Shown here in pieces: positions 28,691 through 42,136 of a stretch of DNA of 64,000 nucleotides. Position numbers and translations under genes: made by a program. Every line of letters starts with the position of its first letter. Positions within the stretch are counted from its first letter, which is position 1. Source of the stretch: Acidipropionibacterium acidipropionici (GTDB lineage Bacteria; Actinomycetota; Actinomycetes; Propionibacteriales; Propionibacteriaceae). Location: the NCBI RefSeq assembly GCF_001441165.1, contig NZ_CP013126.1, positions 3,067,551 through 3,131,550 of the forward strand, in the 5' to 3' direction. Below the pieces are notes generated by a model, which saw only the letters and a program-made list of their open reading frames with translations, searched no databases and was not told the DNA's origin.

Positions 28691-28728
28691 GGAGGAGCCC
28701 CGGGAACACAGGTTCCCGGGGCTCCTCC
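28691..28728. terminator. Bidirectional terminator between nadC and glyS
   Basis: GGAGGAGCCCCGGGAAC and GTTCCCGGGGCTCCTCC form a perfect 17-bp stem with a 4-nt ACAG loop. It sits 12 nt after the nadC stop and 19 nt beyond the convergent glyS stop, so it can serve both. A short TT follows the plus-strand stem. Confidence 0.85.
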
Positions 28729-28747
28729 TTCAGGCGGGACCGGCCGC

Positions 28748-30139
28748 TCAGCAGCCGATGAGGCGGGAGCCGAGGTAGCTCTCGATCTGGTCGATCGAGA
28801 CCCGCTCCTGGGCCATCGTGTCGCGGTCGCGCACCGTCACCGCATTGTCCTCGAGGGTGTCGAAGTCGACGGTGATGCAGTACGGGGTGCCGATCTCGTC
28901 CTGGCGGCGGTAGCGCTTGCCGATCGCCTGGGCGTCGTCGAAGTCCACATTCCAGTGCTTGCGCAGGGTCGCGGCCAGGTCGCGCGCCTTGGGCGACAGG
29001 TCGGAGTTGCGGCTCAGCGGCAGCACCGCGGCCTTGACCGGGGACAGCCTCTTGTCCAGCTTGAGGACGGTGCGCTTGTCCACCCCGCCCTTGGTGTTGG
29101 GGGCCTCGTCCTCGGTGTAGGCGTCGACCATGAAGGCCATCAGAGACCGGGTAAGGCCGGCCGCCGGCTCGATGACGTAGGGCAGGTAGCGCTTGTTCTC
29201 CTTCTGGTCGAAGTAGGACAGGTCCTTGCCGGAGTGCTTCGAGTGGGTGCTCAGGTCGAAGTCGGTGCGGTTGGCGATACCCTCGAGCTCGCCCCAGTCG
29301 GATCCGACGAAGCCGAACTTGTACTCGATGTCGACGGTGCGCTTCGAGTAGTGGGAGAGCTTCTCCTTGGGATGCTCGAAGTGACGCAGGTTGGACCTCT
29401 CGATGCCCAGGTCGACGTACCACTCGGTACGGGTGTCGATCCAGTACTGGTGCCACTCCTCGTCGGTGCCGGGCACCACGAAGTACTCCATCTCCATCTG
29501 CTCGAACTCGCGGGTTCGGAAGATGAAGTTGCCGGGGGTGATCTCGTTGCGGAAGGACTTGCCGGTCTGCGCGATGCCGAAGGGCGGCTTCTTGCGGGCG
29601 CTGGTGACCACGTTCTGGAAGTTGATGAAGATGCCCTGGGCCGTCTCGGGGCGCAGGTAGTGCAGGCCGGACTCGTCCTGGACGGGCCCCAGGTAGGTCC
29701 GCAGCATCATGTTGAAGTCGCGGGGCTCGGTCCACTGGCCCTTGGTGCCGCAGTTGGGGCAGTTGACGTCGGAGAGCTTGACGGAGTCCGGATCGTCGAT
29801 GCCGTGCTTGGCGGCGTGCATCTCCTGCAGGTGATCGGCGCGCATCCGCTTGTGGCAGGACAGGCACTCGGTCAGCGGGTCGTTGAAGACGCCGACGTGC
29901 CCGGAGGCCACCCAGACCTCCTTCGGCAGGATCACCGACGAGTCGAGTCCGACGATGTCGTCGCGGCTGGTCACCATGGACCGCCACCACTGACGCTTGA
30001 TGTTCTCCTTGAGCTCGACGCCGTAGGGACCGTAGTCCCAGGCGGCCCTGGAGCCGCCGTAGATCTCACCGCAGGGGAAGACGAATCCCCTGCGCTTGCA
30101 GAGATTGGTGACATTGTCGAGTGTGCTGGTGGGGGCCAA
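28748..30139 (-). CDS. glyS: Glycyl-tRNA synthetase (class II, dimeric type)
   Basis: The enzyme charges tRNA-Gly. [15 protein letters not shown] at the N-terminus, [16 protein letters not shown] (motif 2 region), [24 protein letters not shown] and [14 protein letters not shown] (motif 3 region) identify the alpha2-type GlyRS, and the last ~110 residues are the anticodon-binding domain. CLSCHK and CPNCGTKG look like a zinc site. A TTG start gives 463 residues and has AAAGGGA about 5 nt before it; an upstream in-frame ATG at 30166 lacks a good site. glyS beside a Fur/Zur gene is a conserved actinobacterial order. Confidence 0.95.
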   Translation of the reverse strand: MAPTSTLDNVTNLCKRRGFVFPCGEIYGGSRAAWDYGPYGVELKENIKRQWWRSMVTSRDDIVGLDSSVILPKEVWVASGHVGVFNDPLTECLSCHKRMRADHLQEMHAAKHGIDDPDSVKLSDVNCPNCGTKGQWTEPRDFNMMLRTYLGPVQDESGLHYLRPETAQGIFINFQNVVTSARKKPPFGIAQTGKSFRNEITPGNFIFRTREFEQMEMEYFVVPGTDEEWHQYWIDTRTEWYVDLGIERSNLRHFEHPKEKLSHYSKRTVDIEYKFGFVGSDWGELEGIANRTDFDLSTHSKHSGKDLSYFDQKENKRYLPYVIEPAAGLTRSLMAFMVDAYTEDEAPNTKGGVDKRTVLKLDKRLSPVKAAVLPLSRNSDLSPKARDLAATLRKHWNVDFDDAQAIGKRYRRQDEIGTPYCITVDFDTLEDNAVTVRDRDTMAQERVSIDQIESYLGSRLIGC

Positions 30140-30234
30140 GGCCGTCCCTTTCTTCCAAGTCCTCATTGGAGTGGGCACCAGGGTGGCGTCCACGCAGTGG
30201 CCCACATTACCGTCACCGGAGGGGCCCGGCACGA

Positions 30235-30543
30235 TCAGGACCGGCGGGGCAGATTGATCTGGTCTCCGTCCAGGTCGAGATAGGCGCTGGGCTCGTCCAC
30301 CATCCACGGGGCCACCGCCATGAAGGCGGCCCGCCCGGCGCTCCCGCCGAATGCCGAGCGCCATGCCCTGGGGCTGTCCCACCGGCTGACGACGGCTGCC
30401 AGGTCCTCCTCGTCGACATTTCGTCCGGCGTCCAGGCCCTGGAGCCCGGGGCAGCCTTCGAGGTGAGCGATCAGGGCGTCGAGAGCGACCCGCAGCGCGG
30501 GCCACTGGCCATCGGGGGCGCGGAACCTGAGGATGACGATCAC
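30235..30543 (-). CDS. Antibiotic biosynthesis monooxygenase-like (ABM) protein
   Basis: The 102-residue protein fits the ferredoxin-like ABM fold: a first beta strand ([10 protein letters not shown]), a helix with [17 protein letters not shown], and later [13 protein letters not shown], the pattern of small ABM proteins that act in heme degradation or quinone oxidation, or have no known substrate. A GTG start is used. It sits between glyS and the Fur-type gene, upstream of glyS on the same strand. No catalytic residue set can be assigned. Confidence 0.65.
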   Translation of the reverse strand: MIVILRFRAPDGQWPALRVALDALIAHLEGCPGLQGLDAGRNVDEEDLAAVVSRWDSPRAWRSAFGGSAGRAAFMAVAPWMVDEPSAYLDLDGDQINLPRRS

Positions 30544-30671
30544 ACCGTCAACGCTATCGGCAACCTGCCGGGTGAGGAGACCCTAACCTGCTGGTCGGCC
30601 GGGGGTAGATTGGACCCCCGGGGATCGCACACGATCCCTTGGTCATCCGTCCCCGATCGAGGTGAGGATCC

Positions 30672-31082
30672 GTGTACACCGGCGAGACCGCCAGGCCGGC
30701 CAGGCGCGTCACGAAGCAGCGCACCGCCATCAACGACCTGTTCGACGACGAGGAGGCCTTCCTCACCGCCCAGCAGGTCCACGACGAGCTGCGCGAACGG
30801 GGCATCAAGGTGGGCCTGGCCACCGTGTACCGCAACCTTCAGGCCATGGGCGAGGACGGCGAGCTCGACGTCATCCGCGCCGAGGACGGCGAGATGACCT
30901 TCCGGCGCTGCTCGGCCTCCCACCATCATCACCTGGTGTGCCGACAGTGCGGCAAGGTGGTGGAGATCGGCCAGGACGAGACGATCCAGCAGTGGGCCTC
31001 CGACGTCGCCGCTCGGTACGGATTCAGCGAGACCGGCCACGAGCTGGAGCTGTTCGGCGTGTGCGCCAACTGCTCGGCCTGA
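30672..31082 (+). CDS. zur: Fur-family metal regulator, probably Zur
   Basis: The 136-residue repressor has an N-terminal winged helix (TAQQVHDELRERG, then LATVYRNLQ) and a C-terminal metal-binding domain with HHHHLVCRQCGKVVEIG and a final CANCSA, giving the two CXXC structural zinc pairs. A zinc-responsive role is inferred from the His-rich site and from the glyS-zur pairing seen in mycobacteria; a Fur role is possible. A GTG start is used. No zinc transporter lies nearby in the window. Confidence 0.85.
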   Translation: MYTGETARPARRVTKQRTAINDLFDDEEAFLTAQQVHDELRERGIKVGLATVYRNLQAMGEDGELDVIRAEDGEMTFRRCSASHHHHLVCRQCGKVVEIGQDETIQQWASDVAARYGFSETGHELELFGVCANCSA

Positions 31083-31193
31083 ACCCGGAGCACGACGTCA
31101 TCATCGACTCCATCGGTGGACTCGGCCGCCCCGCGCCCGCTCCACGGGGCACAATCGGTCCGGTCGAGGTCGCATCATCAGGCAGGAGCAGGC

Positions 31194-31994
31194 ATGGGTC
31201 GCGGGACGAGGTCTCCGGTGACGATCAGGGTCGACGCCGGGGGCCGGGAGTACTCCCAGGATGAGCTCGACTCGATCTACGCACAGCGCAGCTACTTCAC
31301 CCTGCACGAGATGCGCCGGCTCGGGGCGACCCTCCACGGTCTGAGGTCCCGTGATCTGTCGGAGGCGGAGATCGACGCCCTCCCGGCGGCGAATGTCCGC
31401 CAGGTGCTGCTCGACAACAAGCTGCGACTCGGAGCCGAGGAGCTCAACAGGATCTATGCCGACCAGTACCGTGAGGCCGACGCCATGTGGTACCGGATCG
31501 CGGCCGCCTCGGACGGCGACTTCGCCCGCAAGGTCGCGCGTACACACCTGATGATCACCGGGGTCAACCCCTTGCGCGCCATGCGGCTCATGGCCAGATC
31601 GGTGCGCCTGGGCCGGCTCCTGCTCGAGATGGAGCCGGATCACATCGACGTCGGCGCCACCCACGTCACCGAGATCATGGGCATGTACGGACGCCCGACG
31701 CGGATGAAGGCCTCGCTCGGCGTCGAGGCGCCCATCCCGCTGTCCCCCGACCACCCATGGCGGCTGATCGGGGCCTCGCACCTGGCCGGCGACCGCAATC
31801 TGGTCAATGCCATCGCGGTGCACCAGGCGAGGCCCGTCAGGGGCGGCCTGGACATCCTGGCGGCGGCCTGCTTCCCCGACGCCACCCCGGCCGAACTGGT
31901 CGATGGCCACTCGATCCATATGGCGATCGAGTTCTCGAACCTGTTCCGGATCGGTCTGGGAGTCCAGGCCCTGCAGCCTTCGGCCTCCGCATAG
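31194..31994 (+). CDS. Conserved hypothetical protein
   Basis: The 266-residue soluble protein has no signal peptide or membrane helix and I do not recognise its family. It is Met/Arg-rich in the middle (two stretches resembling NPLRAMRLMARSVRLGRLLLEME) and ends with DGHSIHMAIEFSNLFRIGLG. GGAG lies about 8 nt before the ATG. It follows zur by 111 bp on the same strand and is the last protein gene before the rRNA operon terminator, so it may be transcribed from its own promoter or with zur. The 190 bp after it hold nothing I can support. Confidence 0.6.
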   Translation: MGRGTRSPVTIRVDAGGREYSQDELDSIYAQRSYFTLHEMRRLGATLHGLRSRDLSEAEIDALPAANVRQVLLDNKLRLGAEELNRIYADQYREADAMWYRIAAASDGDFARKVARTHLMITGVNPLRAMRLMARSVRLGRLLLEMEPDHIDVGATHVTEIMGMYGRPTRMKASLGVEAPIPLSPDHPWRLIGASHLAGDRNLVNAIAVHQARPVRGGLDILAAACFPDATPAELVDGHSIHMAIEFSNLFRIGLGVQALQPSASA

Positions 31995-32182
31995 GCCGGG
32001 ACGCTCCTGCGTCACCCGCTGCCCCAAGAACCTGTGGCGGTGTCGAACTCAGGTATCGCGTCGGCACCGAGGAGGAGGCCACCACCTCCGGCAGCGGCTA
32101 CCACGACCGCACCTGAAGCGATGCCCTCTCCCACATCGGGTCTGTGGGCCAAGATGCGGTGATGTGCAGGGACATGTGAACA

Positions 32183-32219
32183 GAGGGAGGGGCCCCGCGT
32201 GGTGCGGGGCCCCTCCCTC
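32183..32219 (-). terminator. rRNA operon terminator hairpin
   Basis: GAGGGAGGGGCCCCGC and GCGGGGCCCCTCCCTC form a perfect 16-bp stem with a 5-nt loop. It starts 15 nt beyond the 5S 3' end in the direction of rRNA transcription. The downstream sequence on the minus strand is not T-rich, so it may act with Rho or as a processing stop. Confidence 0.75.
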
Positions 32220-32234
32220 GGGGGTGTGTGTGGT

Positions 32235-32354
32235 GTTCCGGCGGCGTCTTACTCTCCCACCCACTGGCGTGGGCAGTACCATCAGCGTGTGGAGGCTTAA
32301 CTTCCGGGTTCGGAATGGGACCGGGTGTTTCCCTCCAGCCATGGCCACCGGAAC
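32235..32354 (-). rRNA. rrf: 5S ribosomal RNA
   Basis: The minus strand reads a 120-nt 5S RNA beginning GTTCCGGTGGCCATGGC and ending CCGCCGGAAC, with the conserved internal CCCATTCCGAACCCGGAAG block. It is the third gene of the operon, about 140 nt after 23S. Ends are set by the complementary termini. Confidence 0.95.
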
Positions 32355-32492
32355 ACCAGAATCTTGGGGTGTTCCAGACGGAACTCGTATTGTGTTGTGA
32401 CTCACATGTGTGGCGCACCAGCCCCCGTGTGGGGGGGGTGTGGTGGCCGGGAGCCGTACAGTGGATATGCGCGTAATTGTCGATGATGGTGT

Positions 32493-37437
<4,945 letters not shown>

Positions 37438-37723
37438 AAATATCACCACCACACCCCCACACCCCGAAAGGCACACGAGGACGCAGCATCAGGTGACCAC
37501 ATCAAAGAATCCAAAACACTGACCCCAACAAACCTGACAAAAAATCATCCGATCCATCAGAATCAATCAAAGGAATCAATAAACAAAATCCGACACACAC
37601 CAAGTGTGCATCAACAAAATCCTATTGACTACAAAAAAGACACACTGTTGAGTTCTCAAGCATCACACACACACCGCAGCACCAACCCAAAAACCAGGCC
37701 AGCCACCTTGGGGCAACCACTCC
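37438..37723 (-). promoter_or_regulatory. rRNA operon leader with boxA
   Basis: This AT-richer transcribed leader precedes 16S. CTTGAGAACTCAACAGTGTG (complement of 37641-37660) is a boxA-like element matching the copy in the 16S-23S spacer, as expected for rRNA antitermination and RNase III processing. No open reading frame here is credible. Confidence 0.7.
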
Positions 37724-37752
37724 ATCATAAACCCCGAACCCCCCAGACACAA
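37724..37752 (-). promoter_or_regulatory. rRNA promoter P4 (gene-proximal)
   Basis: On the minus strand TTGTGT (37747-37752), a 17-nt spacer and TATGAT (37724-37729) form a sigma-70-type promoter. It is the closest of four promoters to the boxA-containing leader. Confidence 0.65.
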
Positions 37753-37829
37753 ATCCGAGAAACCCGACCATTCACAACCCACCAACATTCCGAAGAACAC
37801 CAGCAGTTCCGCATCAAGCGACCCGAAGA

Positions 37830-37858
37830 ACATTACCCCCGACATTCAACAACGTCAA
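37830..37858 (-). promoter_or_regulatory. rRNA promoter P3
   Basis: TTGACG (37853-37858), a 17-nt spacer and TAATGT (37830-37835) on the minus strand. Both hexamers are close to the sigma-70 consensus. Confidence 0.75.
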
Positions 37859-37956
37859 ATCCCGAAGAATCCTCCACCAGCAGCCGAACCCACACATTCC
37901 CCACACGGGAAACCCGACAAATTCAACCACCCGGCCACTCAGCAGCAGCTCGACCC

Positions 37957-37985
37957 ACACTACCCACCCGGCAACCCCCGGTCAA
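37957..37985 (-). promoter_or_regulatory. rRNA promoter P2
   Basis: TTGACC (37980-37985), a 17-nt spacer and TAGTGT (37957-37962) on the minus strand. The -10 hexamer is identical to that of P1. Confidence 0.75.
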
Positions 37986-38136
37986 ACCCGGAAGCCCACC
38001 GGCCCCCTCCCACCACAGCCCCGGCACACCGGACCCACGAACGAGAAAGGAGAGGAAAAGCAGACCGCCCCGAACACCACCCCGACCACCAGGAATCACT
38101 CCCCGACAACCGAGCACACCGCTCAAGGCCCGAGGA

Positions 38137-38166
38137 ACACTACACGTCCCTCCTCCTGACGTGCAA
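38137..38166 (-). promoter_or_regulatory. rRNA promoter P1 (distal)
   Basis: TTGCAC (38161-38166), an 18-nt spacer and TAGTGT (38137-38142) on the minus strand. It is the most distal of four similar promoters spaced about 105-180 bp apart. Confidence 0.7.
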
Positions 38167-38234
38167 ACCGGGGACGGAGGCGTGCGGGGCACCCCGGCGG
38201 TGGGTCCGGCTCCCGCCAACCGCATTGACCGCCC

Positions 38235-38405
38235 CGAGACCCTCCAAGGTCGATCGACGAGTCACTGCAGCCTATGGGAACCGACTACATCGACGTCTAC
38301 TGCATCCACTTCCCCGACGAGTCCACACCGAAGGACGAGGCCGTCGGTGGAGGCGCTCAGGCCGATGGCCGAGGCCCACGACGCCACGATCACCCAGAAG
38401 CACCG
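38235..38405 (+). pseudogene. Aldo/keto reductase remnant
   Basis: Two short segments of an aldo/keto reductase survive in different frames. The first (about 38250-38342) reads [20 protein letters not shown], followed by FPDESTP, matching the family's SLxRLGTDYIDLYxIHxPD block. The second (38347-38400) reads [18 protein letters not shown], matching the C-terminal ALRPIAExHGxTxAQ helix. Some 100 or more residues between them are missing and no start codon or catalytic residues remain. The remnant lies between rRNA promoter P1 and the end of the oleate hydratase gene. Confidence 0.75.
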
Positions 38406-38413
38406 TCCGGGCC

Positions 38414-40201
38414 TCAGCTGGGCAGGATGTCCTCGTAGTAGGAGCCCTTCAGCAGCCTGGCCAGGAGTCTCCCGCCCGGCAGTGTGCCGTTGTTCAACGT
38501 CTTGGCCGAGGCCAGAAGTGCCCGGATGTCGTACTGGGCCGGCCAGATCGGCGGGACGTCGCGGTCCAGATCGAGCAGGCCGTAGACCGCCATCATCGCG
38601 GTGCGCGCGGATCCCTCGGTGGTGAAGACGCAGTCATCGGGAGTCTCGACGAACTGCCCCAGGAAGCCGAGGTTGACGCAGCCGTCGGGGATCACCTCGG
38701 GCCGGTCCCCCTTCCCGCGGGGCATGAAGAAGGCGGTGATGTAGGGCATCGTGGCCAGCCGCACCTTCGTCCGCGACCTGATCTCCTCGAACTGGTCGAG
38801 CAGACCGAAGTGGTAGCAGTACTCCTTGAGGATCTCCTCGCCGGTGCACTCGAGCATCGGCTTGCCCACACAGTCGCCGACCGCGAAGGGGTACAGACCG
38901 TAGGCCCAGGCGACTCCCCAGTCCTCGGGCTGGCCGTGGAACTGGGGCTGCCTGTTCATGGTGAGGCTGATGCACCACGAGGAGTCCTCGACGGTGATGA
39001 TGCCGCCGGTCACCGTGCGTCCCGATAGCGGATCGTTGCCGGTCAGCTCCTTGATCTTGCGCAGGAAGGGGTGATCGGCGCCGATGAAGTTGAAACTGAT
39101 CGACTCCCACACGGTCTTGTCGGGATCGGCGCAGAAGACATCGGGCCGCCCGAAGACCGCGGACTTCTTCGCCAGATTGCGCCACAGCTCCCAACCGGCG
39201 AGCTCGTCGGTGTTGTAGGGGGCGGCCTGGTCCATGTCCCCGTAGCCCGTGCACTCGGTGAGCGACCCGTTCGTCACCAGGACGACGTCGCGATCGGTGA
39301 CGCCGATCCGCTCCTCTGTGCCGTCTCCGTGACGCACCAGCACGGCGTCGACCACCTTGCGATGGGCCGTGATCGTCATCTCGAGGTCGTGGACGAGGCA
39401 GTCGTACCGGAAGACGACGCCCTGGTCCTTGAGCCAGCGCACCAGGGGGACGACGAAGGAGTCGTTCTGGTTGTACTTGGAGAATCGCAGGCACGACAGG
39501 TCGGAGAACCCGGGCATGTACTGGAGGAAGCGATGCATGTAGCGCTTCATCTCGGTCAGCGACTGCCACTGCTCGAAGGCGAACATCGTCTTCCACAGCG
39601 TGTAGAAGGTCGAGTGGAGGAAGTCCTCGTCGAACCAGTCCTCGATGGACTTGTAGTAGGTGTCGGACTCGCGTGCGAACAGCAGTTTGAGGACGGCCAG
39701 CTGTCCCTTGCGGTTCAGGCCCATCCGGTAGGCGTCGCGGCGGTGGCCCTGGTGGTTGATGATGCGGCAGGGGTTGCGGTTGGGGTCGTTCTCGTTGGTG
39801 ATCCTGAACTCGTCGAGCACGGTGTAGGGGGCCGGCATCTCGAGGGCGGGGATGTCCTTCATGATGTCCCAGAAGCACTCGAAGTGCTGGCCCATCTCCC
39901 GTCCGCCCCTGGCGATGAACCCCTTCTCGGTGTCCCCCGAGCCGTCGAAGGCACCGCCGGGCACGGCCAGTTCCTCGAGGATCGTGATGTTCTCGCCGGG
40001 CATCTGGCCGTCGCGCACCAGGTAGGCCGCGGCGATGAGAGAGCCGATCCCCGATCCGACGAGGTAGGCCCTGCGGGTCGCGACGTCGGCCGGCGGCACC
40101 GGATGGTTGTGGGTGTACAGCCCGAGATCGTTCTGGACATAGGGATCCCCGTCCGGGCTCACCGGGAAACTGCGCTGGTACACGGTCTGGAAATTCGTCA
40201 T
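38414..40201 (-). CDS. ohyA: Oleate hydratase (10-linoleate hydratase/MCRA family)
   Basis: The FAD-dependent enzyme adds water to cis-9 double bonds of free fatty acids, for example oleate to 10-hydroxystearate, and is linked to detoxification of unsaturated fatty acids. The 595-residue protein shows the dinucleotide motif [17 protein letters not shown], a family FAD segment [32 protein letters not shown], and [15 protein letters not shown] near the C-terminus. AAAGGCGG precedes the ATG. It is flanked by an oxidoreductase gene and the rRNA operon and appears to be a single-gene unit. Confidence 0.92.
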   Translation of the reverse strand: MTNFQTVYQRSFPVSPDGDPYVQNDLGLYTHNHPVPPADVATRRAYLVGSGIGSLIAAAYLVRDGQMPGENITILEELAVPGGAFDGSGDTEKGFIARGGREMGQHFECFWDIMKDIPALEMPAPYTVLDEFRITNENDPNRNPCRIINHQGHRRDAYRMGLNRKGQLAVLKLLFARESDTYYKSIEDWFDEDFLHSTFYTLWKTMFAFEQWQSLTEMKRYMHRFLQYMPGFSDLSCLRFSKYNQNDSFVVPLVRWLKDQGVVFRYDCLVHDLEMTITAHRKVVDAVLVRHGDGTEERIGVTDRDVVLVTNGSLTECTGYGDMDQAAPYNTDELAGWELWRNLAKKSAVFGRPDVFCADPDKTVWESISFNFIGADHPFLRKIKELTGNDPLSGRTVTGGIITVEDSSWCISLTMNRQPQFHGQPEDWGVAWAYGLYPFAVGDCVGKPMLECTGEEILKEYCYHFGLLDQFEEIRSRTKVRLATMPYITAFFMPRGKGDRPEVIPDGCVNLGFLGQFVETPDDCVFTTEGSARTAMMAVYGLLDLDRDVPPIWPAQYDIRALLASAKTLNNGTLPGGRLLARLLKGSYYEDILPS

Positions 40202-40289
40202 CGTGATCCCGCCTTTCTGAACCATTCACGCTAGTCCCGGTCGGTCGGCGACGATGAGCAGCCCCCGGTCGCGGAAGGCCGGGCCCGGC

Positions 40290-41237
40290 TCAGGAGATCT
40301 GGAGGATGATCTTGCCCAGGATTCCCCGCTCCTCGGCGTGCCGGTGGGCGGCCTCGGCATCGGCGAGCGGGTAGATCGAGTCGATCACCGGCGTCAGGGC
40401 CCCGCGCTCGACCAGCCGGGTCAGCATGTCCAGGACGTCGCGCTTCGGCAGCTCCCCCTGGAATCTGATCCGGCGAGAGCCGTGCACCGAGGAGGCCAGG
40501 ATCCGGCCGAGGCTGGCCATCGGGTGGGCCGGGTCGGCGGTGATGGTGAGCATCCTCCCGCCGGGAGCGAGCTGCTCGCGGAACGGTTCCCAGCCCCGTC
40601 CGACGGTGTCGAGGATGAGGTCGAAACGTCCCAGCCGGGAGGGGTCCGCGTCCAGATAGGACAGCACATGGTCGGCGCCGAGCTCCTTGACGCCGTCGAT
40701 GGTCAACGGCGAGCACAGCGCCGTCACCTCGGAGCCGTAGGCGATGGCCACCTGGACCGCCGTCGTCCCCACGCTTCCGACGCCGCGGACCAGCACGCGC
40801 CTCCCCGCGCTGATCCCGCCGTTGCGCACCAGGGCGGCCAGCGAGGTGGTGCCGGCCACCGGCAGCGCGGCCAGTCTGACCGGATCGATCCCGGCCGGGG
40901 CGTGCGCCACGCGGTCGCCGTCCATCACGACGAGATCCGCGGCGGCGTCCGAGCCGGTCGAGACGCCCCAGACGAGGTCTCCGACCGCGAGGTCCTCGAC
41001 GCCGGTCCCCAGTTCGGCGACGGTGCCCACGACGTCCTGCCCGATCCCCTTGGGAAAACCCCGGGGGACCGCGGTCCGGAACCGCACCTGACCGCTGCGC
41101 GCCTGCAGGTCGCCCCCATTGACGCTGGTGGCCGCCTGACGGATGGGAACCTGGCCCTTACCCGGCTCGGGTTCCGGCACCTCCGCGATGAACAATGTCT
41201 CGGGCCCTCCGTACGACCGGTACATCAGTCTGCGCAT
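40290..41237 (-). CDS. Zinc-independent MDR-family oxidoreductase (quinone oxidoreductase-like)
   Basis: The 315-residue protein belongs to the medium-chain dehydrogenase/reductase superfamily: MYRSYGGPETL at the N-terminus, VNGGDLQARSG, FPKGIGQDVVGTV, the NADP(H) motif VLVRGVGSVGTTAVQVA and a C-terminal IYPLADAEAAHRHAEE. The structural and catalytic zinc cysteines are absent, as in quinone reductase/zeta-crystallin members. Substrate unknown. An in-frame ATG three codons upstream is an alternative start. It lies between recO and oleate hydratase on the same strand. Confidence 0.85.
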   Translation of the reverse strand: MRRLMYRSYGGPETLFIAEVPEPEPGKGQVPIRQAATSVNGGDLQARSGQVRFRTAVPRGFPKGIGQDVVGTVAELGTGVEDLAVGDLVWGVSTGSDAAADLVVMDGDRVAHAPAGIDPVRLAALPVAGTTSLAALVRNGGISAGRRVLVRGVGSVGTTAVQVAIAYGSEVTALCSPLTIDGVKELGADHVLSYLDADPSRLGRFDLILDTVGRGWEPFREQLAPGGRMLTITADPAHPMASLGRILASSVHGSRRIRFQGELPKRDVLDMLTRLVERGALTPVIDSIYPLADAEAAHRHAEERGILGKIILQIS

Positions 41238-41261
41238 GATGCCCATTGTCCACGGGCCGCC

Positions 41262-42011
41262 TCAATCGCTGGTCCGGTCCATGATCGGCAGGGAGCGCAG
41301 ACCCCTCTCCATGTGCCAGGAGACGAAGGCCGCGACCAGGCCCGAGCCTTCTCTGACCCGCACCGGGGCCACCGTCCTGGTGGCGGCCCAGTCGCCGGTG
41401 AGCAGGGCCTGGAGATAGCCGATGGTCTCCGAGTTGGGGTGGGGAGTGCCCGGTGGCTGGCAGTTGACGCACACCATCCCGCCCAGGCTCGGGGAGAATC
41501 CCGGATGGGGGCCGGGGGCCCCGCAGCGGACGCAGTCCACCAGATCGGGGGCGTATCCGGCGGCCGCCAGGGCCCGGAGGAGGTATGAGTCCAGCACCAT
41601 CGCCGCGGGCCTGGGACCGTCCGTGGTGCCGGCCCCGAGCACCCTCAGCGCACCGGCCAGCAACCGGTACTGGGCGGGGGAGGGCTCCTTCTCCACCGGC
41701 ACCAGGTGGTCGGCGGCCTCCACCATCACCTCGGCGGCGGTGAACAGCGGGTAGTCCAGCCGCAACGGTGCCGAGTAGGCGTGAAGGCTCTCCACCTGGG
41801 CGACGACGTCCAGGTTGCGGCCGATGACGAGCTGGATGTCGATGAGATTGAACGGATCGAGCCGGCCGCCGAATTTGCTTGACGTCCGCCGGATGCCACG
41901 GGCCACAGCCCTCACCTTGCCGTGATCCCTGGTGAGCATGGTGATGATCCGGTCGGCCTCCCCGAGCTTGTGCGTCCGCAGCACCACGGCGCGGTCCCGG
42001 TAGGTAGGCAT
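41262..42011 (-). CDS. recO: DNA repair protein RecO
   Basis: RecO helps load RecA at gaps through the RecFOR pathway. The 249-residue protein has the N-terminal OB fold (YRDRAVVLRTHKLGEADRIITML, then KFGGRLDPFNLIDIQL) and a helical C-terminal domain with a zinc-type CVRCG...CVNC set. Length is normal. It heads a minus-strand run with the MDR gene 24 bp downstream. In mycobacteria recO is next to uppS; here a protease and an acetyltransferase gene intervene. Confidence 0.95.
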   Translation of the reverse strand: MPTYRDRAVVLRTHKLGEADRIITMLTRDHGKVRAVARGIRRTSSKFGGRLDPFNLIDIQLVIGRNLDVVAQVESLHAYSAPLRLDYPLFTAAEVMVEAADHLVPVEKEPSPAQYRLLAGALRVLGAGTTDGPRPAAMVLDSYLLRALAAAGYAPDLVDCVRCGAPGPHPGFSPSLGGMVCVNCQPPGTPHPNSETIGYLQALLTGDWAATRTVAPVRVREGSGLVAAFVSWHMERGLRSLPIMDRTSD

Positions 42012-42136
42012 GGACCCATCCTCTCTCCTGGTACTGACATGCGCGACCCTAGGAGGTGCCGCCATGCACAGGTCAGGCGGCGAGGACACGCCCGATGTCG
42101 CACCGCCGAAGGGGATCTGACAATAGGGTCAGACGC

